NCBI RefSeq assembly: GCF_021535045.1
Contig: NZ_CP091056.1
Location: 1,550,001 to 1,614,000, forward strand
Direction of reading: 5' to 3'
DNA: 64,000 nucleotides
Origin: Ornithinimicrobium sp. INDO-MA30-4
GTDB lineage: Bacteria > Actinomycetota > Actinomycetes > Actinomycetales > Dermatophilaceae
This document shows positions 33,098 to 42,804 of the stretch, piece after piece. The notes under the pieces are model-generated. The model was not told the DNA's origin, ran no database searches, and was given only the letters and a program-made list of their open reading frames with translations. Made by a program: the position numbers and the translations under genes. Each line of letters starts with the position of its first letter. Positions within the stretch are counted from its first letter, which is position 1.

Positions 33098-33883
33098 TCA
33101 GGGCTGTTTAGCCTCAGCCATGGCTGGCCGAAGCGGCTCAAACAGCAAGTGCAAATGGCCACCAGATTCCACGCGCTCCACACCGATGCCGTAGACCTCG
33201 GTGAGCGTCTGTGGGTCCAGCACCTGTGACGTTGGCCCTGCCGCGGCAACACTGCCAGGCCTGAGCAGCACGAGGTCATCGCAATAACGCGCCGCCAGAT
33301 TGAGATCGTGCAGCACCACGATGGTGGTGGTGTCTAGGGCCCGCACAATGCTCAGGACCTCGTGCTGGTAGCGAATATCGAGGTGGTTGGTGGGCTCATC
33401 CAACAACAAGTGGGTGGCCTCTTGGGCGAGAGCACGAGCAATCAACACCCGCTGCCGCTCACCACCGGAGAGACCAGCAAAAGATCGTGATGCCAAATGC
33501 AAGGCGCCCACTCGGTCGAGGCAGTCAGCGACGATGCCTTCGTCATGGTCGCTAGCGCGCTGGAAGGTCGACAAGTGGGGCAGTCGCCCCAGCATCACCA
33601 TTTCCGAGACCGTCATCACGGTCTCGCCAACGCTCTCTTGCACCACGACTGCGAGGTTTTGCGCAGTGGCCTTCGCGGACATGGAGCGCAGATCTGTGTC
33701 ATCAATGGCGATATGGCCGGTCTTCGTCTTCAGCGCGCCGTAGAGCAGCCGCAGCAGAGTTGTCTTGCCGCTGCCGTTTGGCCCGATCAAACCCAACACT
33801 CGACCTGGCCGCGCCTCCAGCGAGACACCGTCGATGGTCAGGCTGTCTCCATAACTCCAGGAGACATCCTCAGCCCGAATCAT
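33098..33883 (-). CDS. ABC transporter ATPase, iron-chelate/cobalamin type
   Basis: 261 residues, uninterrupted. Walker A LGLIGPNGSGKTTLLRLL, Q-loop VVVQES, signature FAGLSGGERQRVLIARALAQ, Walker B HLLLDEPTNHLD and the H-loop VVLHDLNLAARY are all present. The sequence is of the FecE/BtuD/HmuV type. Its ATG overlaps the stop of the binding protein by four bases (ATGA), and the permease lies upstream, so it powers that importer. Confidence 0.92.
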   Translation of the reverse strand: MIRAEDVSWSYGDSLTIDGVSLEARPGRVLGLIGPNGSGKTTLLRLLYGALKTKTGHIAIDDTDLRSMSAKATAQNLAVVVQESVGETVMTVSEMVMLGRLPHLSTFQRASDHDEGIVADCLDRVGALHLASRSFAGLSGGERQRVLIARALAQEATHLLLDEPTNHLDIRYQHEVLSIVRALDTTTIVVLHDLNLAARYCDDLVLLRPGSVAAAGPTSQVLDPQTLTEVYGIGVERVESGGHLHLLFEPLRPAMAEAKQP

Positions 33884-34895
33884 GGTTCGTCGCCAAACCG
33901 GTCAGTGATCATCTCCAGCCCATCGATGGTCAATGGCGATGCTGGCTCGGTGAAGTTGAACAATTGGGTCATCACGTTGCCGTCTTGGATCGCCGACAAG
34001 CCTTCGGCGCCAGCCAACTCAGCAACGGCGGCCTCGACCTCTTCCGGGTCACCTGCGTCATACAAGAGGACCAGCACGTCGGGGTTGCGACCCAGCAACT
34101 CTTCAACGGAGACTTCAAAGACCCGCTCGTCTACGTCGGCAAACACGTTCTCAAAGCCGGCGGCCTCCAACTGTGGGTGCGCCATGCTCTTAGTGCCATA
34201 GGCGTAGGTCGTGCCTCCGCCAACCGTGGGGTAAAGGACCGCCGCGGTGCGGCCGGAGTCGGCATCGACTTCGGCGGTCAGTTCATCCATCCGGGCTTGC
34301 AGAGCTTCGTTTGCCTGTGCCGCTTGGTCTGGCTGGCCAAAGACATCTCCATACAAAGACATTTGGCTATAGATGTCGTCAAAAGAGGGGGTATCCATTC
34401 CCGCTGGGCAGAAGGCGGGCTCGGAGATCAGCGGGATATCAACGGCCGACAGCGTGCTGCGCGAGAGGTTATCGACTTCACCGAGCACCAGGTCCGGCTG
34501 CTGTGCGATCACAACCTCCTTGGAGATTTGCAAGTGGCCGCTGGTGTCCAACTCATCCGTAATGAGTGTGATCTCGTCCAACTCGGCGAGGGTCTCGTCG
34601 TCGTAGTACTCCGGCGGATACACCCCGGCGCGAGCAGTCACCCGGTCCATCACCCCTAACTCGTGCAGATAGGGCACCGCGTCGGCCCTGAGCAACACGG
34701 CGCGCTCGGGTGCTGCATCAAAGTGACCTCGGTGTCGCAGTTTTGGATGGTCAGCGGGTAGTCGCCATTGGCCGCTGCCGCCTGGGTTGACGAAGCGGTC
34801 TCCTGCGCATCGCCGCCAGAGCAGGCTGCGAGCGTGAGCAGGGAAGCGCCCAGGAGCGCGGCAGAAACCGAGCGTGCACGATTGCGAGATGACAT
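33880..34895 (-). CDS. ABC transporter substrate-binding lipoprotein, iron-chelate/cobalamin type
   Basis: About 338 residues. A lipobox (LLTLAACSGG) makes it a lipoprotein anchored outside the membrane. After a frame change near 34700 the protein reads YPLTIQNCDTEVTFDAAPER, the usual opening of the FhuD/BtuF-like class III binding proteins, and continues to a helix-linked two-lobe fold (KEVVIAQQPDLVLGEVDN, VSVEELLGRNPDVLVLLYD). Ligand candidates are ferric siderophores, heme, cobalamin, or the proposed F420-0 precursor. The sequence alone does not decide. Confidence 0.85.
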
Positions 34896-34911
34896 GCGTT
34901 TCCTTTCCGGG

Positions 34912-36047
34912 TTAGGAGGATTCGGCCTGAAAGCGGCGGATCAGAATGAGCAGGAACGGCGCGCCGACCAATGAGGTCACGATGCCGATCGGAATTTCTT
35001 GTGGCTGCAGCAAGAGTCGGGCGGCTAGGTCGGCCCAAACCAGCAAGATGGCGCCCATCAGGGCAGCAACCGGGACGACGTGCGCGTGGACACCGCCAAC
35101 GGCGCGGCGAGCCATGTGCGGCACCACCAAGCCAACGAAGCCGATGCTTCCGGCTGCCGACACCAACACCCCAATCGCCAGAGCGACCACGGCGAGCAGG
35201 ACAGTCCGGAAGCGCTCCGGTGAAATGCCCAAGGTATGCGCGGTCTCGTCACCGATAGCCAAGGCATCCAGTCGACGACCCCAGATCATGAGCACCGCGA
35301 TGGTGCCCAGAATGACGATGCAGACGACGGCCAGCGGCCCATCCCACCGGGCCAAGCCCAGCGAGCCGAGCAGCCAAAAGAGCACGGACCGGGCGCCCTG
35401 TGCCGAGCCGGAAGCAAAGATCAGAAAACTCGTTGCGGCATACAGCGCATACCCGACGGCGACTCCGGCCAACAGCAGGCGAATCGAAGTCACTCGCCCG
35501 CCGCTGCGAGCGATGAAAAAACGAGGAACGATGCAGCCAGCGCGCCAAGGAAGGCACTGATCGGCAGAGCGTACTGGCCAAAGCCAGCGCCGAAGCCAAA
35601 GAGAATGGCGGCTGCAGCGCCACTCGAGGCGCCCGAGTTAATGCCAAGCAGGTAGGGGTCGGCGAGCACATTGCGCACCATTGCTTGCAGGGCGACACCA
35701 CAAACAGCCAGGCCAGCGCCGACGAAGATCCCCAGGACGACCCGGGGCATTCGGACATCCCAGACGATGGAGCCCTCTGGCAGGGTCCAGGTGACCTCGG
35801 CGGGCCAACCAATGAGGTGGTGCCCGATGATCTTGGCCACCGTGACTGGCGAGATCTGCACCGCGCCGGCGCCAACGCCAAGAACGATCGAGACCAGCAA
35901 CAACGCGCTGAGGCCGATGATCCAACTCACGGTGCGTCGTCGCTGAGCACGAAGGCCAAGGCGATCTGGTGCAGGAGTGCTCGTGGACGCGCGCGCCGAC
36001 ACACTGCGCCCCATCGCCACGGGTCGCTCCCGTGCCGTCTGTGCCAT
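34912..36047 (-). CDS. FecCD-family ABC transporter permease
   Basis: About 378 residues with around ten membrane segments after joining one frame change near 35490. FecCD motifs: RMPRVVLGIFVGAGLAVCGV, NVLADPYLLGINSGAS, and near the end SIGFVGLVVPHMARRAVGG with the coupling helix. The single permease gene implies a homodimer. It is first in the permease-binding protein-ATPase operon, 85 bases from the divergent ung start. Confidence 0.92.
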
Positions 36048-36075
36048 CCGTGCTCCTGTCGCCGCTAGTCGAACT

Positions 36076-36101
36076 GCTTATTGCAAACCTTTGCAATAAG
36101 C
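36076..36101. promoter_or_regulatory. Perfect 26-base palindrome, probable metal-responsive operator
   Basis: Two perfect 12-base arms (GCTTATTGCAAA and its complement) flank a two-base CC centre in the gap between the ABC permease start (36047) and the ung start (36133). The AT-rich dyad in high-GC DNA, placed just before a chelate importer, suggests a Fur/Zur/MntR- or ArsR-like repressor site. The regulator is not in the window. Confidence 0.7.
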
Positions 36102-36132
36102 AACCCGATCGTAACCGACCTACGATGAGAAC

Positions 36133-36806
36133 GTGACTCCGCTGCCGCTAACCGAACTCGTGCACCCGAGTTGGGCGCGTGTTTTGGCACCGGTCGAAGA
36201 CACCATCACCGAGTTGGGCCAGTTTTTGCGCGAAGAGGTCGCAGCGGGGCGCGGCTATCTGCCCGAGGGCAAATACGTGCTGCGGGCCTTCACCCGGCCC
36301 CTTGATGACGTTCGAGTCTTGATCGTCGGGCAAGACCCCTACCCCACGCCGGGCCACGCCGTTGGGCTGAGCTTTCGGTGGCGCCTGAAGTGGCGCCAGT
36401 CCCCCTGCAGCCTGCAGAATATTTACGCCGAGATGGTCGATGACCTCGGCTTCGCGATGCCGACCACGGGCGATCTCACTCCATGGGCTGATCGTGGAGT
36501 GCTGCTTAACCGTGTCCTCACCGTGCAACCAGGCACCCCAGCCAGCCATCGCGGCAAAGGTTGGGAGCAAGTCTCGTCGCTAGCGATCGACGCCCTGGTG
36601 CAACGCGGCGGCCCACTCGTCGCCATACTTTGGGGTCGTGATGCTCGATCGTTGACGCCTGCTTTGGGTGATGTGCCGATTGTCCAAAGTGCCCACCCCT
36701 CCCTCTGTCAGCCCGGCGTGGTTTCTTTGGGTCTGCACCGTTTTCACAAACCAACGCGCTCTTGGCTCAGCAGGGCGCCGATCCGATTGACTGGAGTTTG
36801 CCTTGA
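36133..36806 (+). CDS. ung: Uracil-DNA glycosylase, family 1
   Basis: About 224 residues. It removes uracil from [23 protein letters not shown] holds the catalytic aspartate motif [29 protein letters not shown] is the family 1 core. After correction the second catalytic motif reads [15 protein letters not shown], and the protein ends DPIDWSLP before TGA 36804-36806. Frame changes near 36385 and 36705 are indels; without them the frame reads into the next gene. Confidence 0.9.
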
Positions 36807-36823
36807 CTCAACTCTCATCCGGT

Positions 36824-37652
36824 ATGCCGTCGCGCCCGCTGCCAGGGTGGGCAGTTTGCGCCCTCAACCCCAGCCGTGGAAGCGCTATGTGGCTATTGGG
36901 GACTCGTTCACCGAGGGGATGAGCGACCGCGACCCCGAGGTTGAAGACCGTTATATCGGGTGGGCGGATCGCCTCGCTTCACTGCTGGCGCCACACGTTG
37001 ACGACTTTGCCTACGCCAACTTGGCGGTGCGAGGTCGCAAACTCAAAGATGTCGTCTCGGTGCAGGCCGACGCAGCGATCGAGATGCAGCCTGATCTGGT
37101 CAGCATGATTGGCGGCGGCAATGACATCTTGCGCCCCAAGGTCGACTTGGACGATATCTCCAATCAGTTGGAAGCCGCCGTGATCCGACTGCGCAAGACC
37201 GGTGCTGATGTGCTGATCGCCACCCCGTCAGACCCACGTGGCGCACCGGTGATCAAGCACGTCCGTGGCCGGATGGCGACTTACTCGGCCAATATCTGGC
37301 GGATCGCCCAATTGCATGGTTGCTATGTCCTCAATCGGTGGTCCTTCGACTTCCTGCAGGACTGGCGGATGTGGTCTGAAGACCGGATCCACCTCTCGAC
37401 CGAAGGCCACAAGCGAGTGGCGCTGGCGGCATACACCACGCTTGGTCACGACCCTGAGCAAGCCGACTGGCATGTGCCGCTGCCCCTCAGCAACTCCCGG
37501 GGCGCAAAGACATGGTCCGGGCCAACGCCGAGTGGGCCAAGATCTACGCCGGCCCTTGGGTGCAGCGCCGGTTGACCGGCAAATCCTCTGGAGACTTTGT
37601 GAACCCGAAGTATCCAAGCCTGACGCCGGTGGATCCAAGCAAGGGCTCATAA
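36824..37652 (+). CDS. SGNH/GDSL-family esterase
   Basis: About 275 residues. [14 protein letters not shown] (block I, nucleophile Ser), [10 protein letters not shown] (block II), [12 protein letters not shown] (block III) and [15 protein letters not shown] (block V, Asp/His) place it in the SGNH hydrolase family common in actinobacteria. There is no obvious signal peptide. The start is uncertain because an indel lies near 36880; ATG 36824 is the first candidate after the ung stop. The frame changes again near 37500, and the protein then ends at TAA 37650-37652. Confidence 0.82.
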
Positions 37653-37674
37653 ACAACGACGCCTCCACGACAAA

Positions 37675-37705
37675 GCGCGCCTCGCCCAACTGGGACGAGG
37701 CGCCT
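37675..37705. terminator. Hairpin between SGNH esterase and peptide transporter genes
   Basis: The arms GCGCCTCG (37677-37684) and CGAGGCGC (37696-37703) enclose an 11-base loop, followed by CTTTGCG. It lies between convergent genes and can serve both. Confidence 0.6.
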
Positions 37706-37729
37706 TTGCGCGGCCTTAGGTAACCTCGC

Positions 37730-39196
37730 TTAGTTAACTCCGCGCATAGCCTTCTTCAGCATGGGCGCAAGGGCGGCCAGGCCGATGCCCAACACGATCG
37801 ACACGATGCCGATGACCGAGAAGTAGGGATCTCGTTGTCGCGGTCGTAGTAGCCAGCCAAGATGCCAGCCAGGGTCGTGCCGACCGAGATCGACAAGAAG
37901 AACAGCGCCACCATCTGGGTGCGGAACACCGACGGTGCCAGTTTGGTGGCCACCGAAAGGCCGATCGGCGATAGGAACAACTCGGCAGCCGTGAACAAGA
38001 ACAGGATGAACACCAGGGCCAACAGCGGGGTGCTGTTCGCACCGCCACCCGAGAATGGGATAAAGGCCAAAAGGCGAAGCCCATGACGACCAGGCCCGCA
38101 GCGAACTTTAGCGGCGAGCCAGGCTGCTTGGATCCCATCTTGGTCCAAATGGCGGCGAACACACCGGCAAAGATAATGATGAAGACCGGGTTGATCGACT
38201 GCACAAAGCTCGGTGGCATTTCCACCCGAAGATGGAGCGGTTGAGGCTCTCTTCTGAGTAGATGGCCACTACCGTGAACTGCTGCTGGAACAGCGCCCAG
38301 AAGCCGACGGAAGCGACGTACATCGGGATAAAGGCCATCACTCGGCTGCGCTCGACCTCGGTGACCCGCGGGCTGCGCAGCAGAATGACGAAGTAGGCGA
38401 TAGACGCAAGAATGGCGACGGTGGCCATCACGTTAGCCAGGTTGCCCGCGTTGATCAGACCCGTGACGAGCACGAGGGCAAGGGCGACAAGGGTGGCCAG
38501 GCCAATCAGCAGGTACTTGTTGCGGTCAGATGATGGCAGCGGGTTAGTGACTTCGCCAGCCGCCGCCGGAAGGTTCTTGCGGGTCAGCGCATACTGCGTG
38601 AGTCCGACGGCCATACCAACAGCCGCCGCACCAAAGCCAATGTGGAAGCCATAGTTGACCTGCAGCCAACCGGTGATCAACGGTCCGACAAGAGCACCGA
38701 TGTTGATGCCCATGTAGAAAATAGAGAAGCCAGCGTCGCGGCGGTCGTCGCCCTCGGCATACAGGGTGCCTACTAACGAGGTGGCGTTGGCCTTGAGCCC
38801 ACCTGAGCCAATGCCGACGAGCACCAAACCGATGGTTAGACCCAAGGTGTCGGGTAGCACAGCCAGAGCGATGTGGCCGAACATAATCATCATGGCCGAG
38901 TAGTAAAGGACCTTTTCGGAGCCCAACACTCGGTCGGCCAGCCATGCACCCAAAATGGTGGACAGATACACGCCACCGCCGTAAGCACCGATCAGGCCAG
39001 TCGCGGTCGCACGGTCAATCGCCAGGCCACCCTCGGCGACCGTGTAGTACATGTAGTAGAGCAGGATCCCCTGCATGCCGTAGAACGAGAATCGCTCCCA
39101 CAGCTCGACGCTAAATAGGTTAGCCAGCATCCGTGGATGGCCGAAGAATGTTCCCCTAGGATCCGTTTCGCTCTGAGGCGTTTGTGTGGTGCTCAT
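37730..39196 (-). CDS. POT/PTR2-family proton-dependent peptide transporter
   Basis: About 488 residues and 12-14 membrane segments. ELWERFSFYGMQGILLYYMY contains the ExxER proton-coupling motif. The PTR2 signature region GDDRRDAGFSIFYMGINIGALVGP is conserved. It imports di- and tripeptides with protons. ATG 39196 (MSTTQTPQSETDPRG) is preferred over an upstream ATG at 39280. Frame changes near 38215, 38075 and 37830 are read as indels; the corrected end is ...KKAMRGVN. Confidence 0.93.
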
Positions 39197-39323
39197 TGGA
39201 CCAATGAGACTCGCCAGCAAGGGGTGAGTCAATCCGAGACGGCCCAAGTTTCGGCCAAGATTATGTATCCGTCGTTTCACTTGTTCAGTGCCTTAACTGG
39301 CGATGAAGTACACAGCCAAAACG

Positions 39324-39358
39324 ACGTCACTAAGGCTCCGGGGAAGGAGTAGTGACGT
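39324..39358. promoter_or_regulatory. Inverted repeat upstream of the peptide transporter gene
   Basis: The perfect 9-base arms ACGTCACTA (39324-39332) and TAGTGACGT (39350-39358) are separated by 17 bases. It lies between the TauE/SafE stop and the transporter start, both on the minus strand. It may be an operator or a terminator of the TauE/SafE transcript. Confidence 0.4.
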
Positions 39359-39404
39359 AGTTGGACGAAGGCCGACATCCGTCAGTCTTGCGCCACTTGC
39401 GCAC

Positions 39405-40143
39405 TCATTGGGCAAACCATAGCCAGATCGCCAGCCCTACACCAGCAATCGCGACCGCCCAGCGCAGGCCCCGCTCGGGGATGTAATCCGCAACGACGGG
39501 CCGAGGACGCCGCCCACCAGGCAGCCGGTGCCCATCGCGAGCGCTGCGGCCAAGCCACCGGCGCGATGAACATGAAAACAATGGCGGAGACCAAGTTGGC
39601 AATGCCCAGTAGAAATGCTCGTTGCATCAGGGCAAACGCCATTGGAGTCGCCGTGCCAATCAGAATTAGCGCGAGGAACAAGACCCCCGCGCCAGCCCCG
39701 AAGTAGCCGCCATAGATGCAGACGAGGAACATGCCGACGAGGTAGAGCCGGGGTCGGTCGGTGTCACCACTCATTGCGCAGTCGGGGGCTGATCAAGACG
39801 GTGATAGAGCCCATCAACACCAAAGGGGCACGATCGCCGCGAAGACTTCCTCGCCTCCGGCAAGCAGGAGGACCGCGCCAAGAGTGCCACCGGCAACTGC
39901 GATCGGTATCTGTCGTTTCAGGCCCACATGACCGGATCTAAACAGTGGCCGTGCCGACTTTGCGGTTGAGCCGACGCCGATCCCGATCAGACTCACGGTG
40001 TTAGTGACGTTAGCCGCCAGCGGTGGAAGTCCGGCGGCCAGCAACGCGGGGAAGCTGATTAGTGATGCCAAGCACATGAGGTAACCGACGAGGCCCGCCG
40101 CCACCCCAGCGATCAGCAACAGCAGTAACGTTTCCCAAGGCAC
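39405..40143 (-). CDS. TauE/SafE-family membrane transporter
   Basis: About 246 residues. Hydrophobic segments LLLLLIAGVAAGLVGYLMCL and AVAGGTLGAVLLLAGGEEVF and a C-terminal LRWAVAIAGVGLAIWLWFAQ fit the sulfite exporter TauE/SafE (DUF81) family. Members move sulfur-containing or organic anions; the substrate is unknown. Frame changes near 39825 and 39590 split the gene into three pieces. Confidence 0.75.
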
Positions 40144-40181
40144 CGGTTAACCGTACGGGCAACAGGCAAAGGAAATGACTC

Positions 40182-41263
40182 GTGCAAACTCGAGAAGCGA
40201 TGGGCGTCACTCAGGCTGGGACCCCGGTCGAGCGACTGACACTGCGGCGCGCGGACCAGACCGGGCTGAGTGTTTTGACGTATGGCGCTACCTGGGTGCA
40301 CTGGTGGCTGCCCGATCAGGATGGGTGCTCAGCCAACGTACTGGCCGCTCCAGCGACGTTGGCTGGTGTTGAAGCCGATCGGCACTTCATGGGGGCGACC
40401 GTTGGCCGGTACGCCAACCGCTTGGCTGGTGGGCGCTTCGAGTTGGGCGGTCAGACCTATCAAGTGCCGCCGAATGAAGACGACAAAGCACTGCACGGTG
40501 AGGTTGAGGGCTTCCACCGTCAGTGCTGGAAGGGTCATTACCGAGGTCAATGGTGATCCCGCAATCGCGATGACTCGAACTAGCCCCGATGGTGAGATGG
40601 GCTTCCCCGGCAACCTTGAGGTCCGCGTCGACTTTGTCCTGCTGCCGAGCGGAGGCGTGCGGATCATCAGCACCGCCACGACCGATGCGACGACGATCGT
40701 TAGCTTGACCAACCACGCCTATTTCAACCTCGCTGGCTTCCCGACGACTGAGTCTGGGCAACGGATGCAGACCCCAGATGTGCTGTCGCACGAGATCTGG
40801 TCGGGAGCGCGACAACACACCCCCGTAGACGATGCTGCGCTTCCTACCGGTGAGATCGCCTCGGTTGCCGGGACTCCGTTCGATTTGCGATCGGGTCGGC
40901 TACTGCTCGATCTGACCCAAGACGCCATCCTTGGCGAGGGCCTCGACAATAACTATGTTTTCACCGACCACATGCCGAAGCCAGACTGGATCGGTGCTGA
41001 AGCCGTCCCGGCTGGCTCTCGCCTCATGGCCTGGGTAGCGCACAACGGTTCGGGGCGGCGCATATCGGTGTCCGGGACGCTGCCGGGCCTACAGATCTAT
41101 CTGGGCCAAGGCCTGCCAGCGAAGGGGCACGTTCCCGGCATACACCGGGTTGTGTTTGGAGACGCAACACTTCCCAGACGCACCCAACCAACCTAACTTC
41201 CCGTCGCCGGTGCTTGAGCCCGGCGAGACCTGGCAGTCCACGACGACGTATGCACCGGGCTAG
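40182..41263 (+). CDS. galM: Aldose 1-epimerase (mutarotase)
   Basis: About 360 residues. [15 protein letters not shown] opens the family fold. [17 protein letters not shown] is the conserved substrate-entry motif. [12 protein letters not shown] holds the catalytic His, and [20 protein letters not shown] the C-terminal Glu region. It interconverts alpha and beta sugar anomers. Frame changes near 40545 and 41165. The start is GTG 40182 or ATG 40200. It is followed after six bases by an alditol oxidase, suggesting one sugar or polyol catabolic unit. Confidence 0.9.
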
Positions 41264-41269
41264 GTCGCG

Positions 41270-42497
41270 ATGAAGAACTGGGCAGGCAACTACTCCTACC
41301 GTGCGGCGCAGGCGATCACCCCCAAAGCGTGCCCCATGTGCAAGAACTAGTGGCGCAGCACGATCGAGTGCGTGCGCTCGGGTCGCGACACTCCTTCACC
41401 GATGTAGCTGACACATCTGGGGGCTGTTACTGCTGGACCAGTTGCCGGCTGAGATATTCGTCGATGCGTCGACCGCCTCTGTGAGCGTCTCGGCAGGGTT
41501 GCGCTATGCGGAGTTGGCGAGCGAGTTACATCGCCAAGGATGGGCACTGGAGGCGATGGCATCGTTGCCACACATCTCGGCGGCTGGGGCTATCTCGACA
41601 GGGACGCATGGCTCGGGCGATGCGACCGGCACGCTCTCCTCGGCAGTCCGGGCGGTCGAGTTAGTCGGTCCAGATGGTGAGTTGCGACGACTTGAGCGCG
41701 GTGATGTCGACTTTGATGGCTCCGTGGTTGCGGTGGGGGCACTGGGCATTCTGGCTCGGATCACTCTCGACCTCGTCCCGACTTACAACATCCATCAAGA
41801 TATCTATCTCGATCTGCGTTGGGACTCCGTGTATGGCAATTTTGACGCCCTGACTTCGGCCGCCTACAGCGTCAGCATGTTCACCCGGTGGAATGAGGCT
41901 GGCGTCTATCAAGCCTGGCTGAAGGCGAAGTCGGACACAGCACCAAGCGATCTCTTTGGCGCCCAGCCTGGCACCGAGACTCAGCACATGCTGGACGGCG
42001 CGGCTGTTGAAGGTGTGACGCAGCAGCTCGGAGTGCCGGGCCCCTGGCATGAGCGGTTGCCACACTTTCGCGCCAGTCACAACCCGAGCCGTGGCGACGA
42101 GTTGCAGAGCGAATACTTCTTGCCGCGTGAGAACGCGCTGGAAGGAATGGACGCGATGCGTTCTTTGGCCTCGCAGATGGCTGGGGTGATCCAGACGTCC
42201 GAGATCCGCTCAATGCGCAGCGATGACTTGTGGCTCAGCGGAGCCTACGGCCGAGACACCGTCGCCTTCCACTTCACCTGGGTGGGAGATACCGATGCCG
42301 TGTATGCGTTGCTTCCGGCTATGGAGGAACTACTCCTCCCGTTGGGTGCCCGCCCGCACTGGGGCAAGTGTTTTGTTGCGGAGCGTGAGTCGTTGGCTCC
42401 GTTGTATTCGCGCTGGGATGACTTTATGGTCTTGCGCTCGCGGATAGACCCGGAAGCGAAGTTCGCTAATGCTTGGACCCAGCGAGTGTTTGGCTAG
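41270..42497 (+). CDS. Alditol/xylitol oxidase-like FAD enzyme
   Basis: About 408 residues. It belongs to the VAO-type FAD family with a C-terminal ALO (D-arabinono-1,4-lactone oxidase) domain. RALGSRHSFTDVADT contains the His expected to bind FAD covalently, as in Streptomyces alditol oxidase. ISAAGAISTGTHGSGDATGT binds the FAD diphosphate. HWGKCFVAE and FANAWTQRVFG are the conserved end. It would oxidise a polyol to an aldose and hydrogen peroxide, and the neighbouring mutarotase could act on the product. One frame change near 41330. Confidence 0.85.
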
Positions 42498-42804
42498 GCT
42501 CTGTTGTTTCTGTTCGTCGCTTACTTCGATCTGTAGAAGTTATAAGGACCGTGATCAAGCGACGGAAAAAGCGCTTCAGCGGTCATCCTCGGCGGACGTG
42601 TTCCCCGGAAGACCTCAGCAGGCGATGAGTTTTGACTGCGAGACCGTCTATTCGAGCACCGGCAACAAGCTAAGTGGCCTCCCCCGATAACGCGGTGCGA
42701 TTCGAAGCGCGTGACGTGTGCCGTAGTCGGTTTGAGCATTCCGGGTTTGTATGTCACGGGAGACGCGGGCACCCGATTACGCGTGGAGTTAAGTCACGAA
42801 GAGA
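42498..42804. other. Gene-free gap between alditol oxidase and defence operon
   Basis: I see no supportable gene in these 307 bases. Short open frames on both strands have no recognisable motif and no convincing ribosome-binding site. The composition is less GC-rich at its left end. It is the downstream boundary of the defence operon. Confidence 0.5.

Noticed and set aside
42498-42804. Short open frames such as 42674-42883 (+) and 42521-42772 (-)
   Set aside because: No recognisable motif, no ribosome-binding site, and the plus frame runs into the helicase gene on the other strand.
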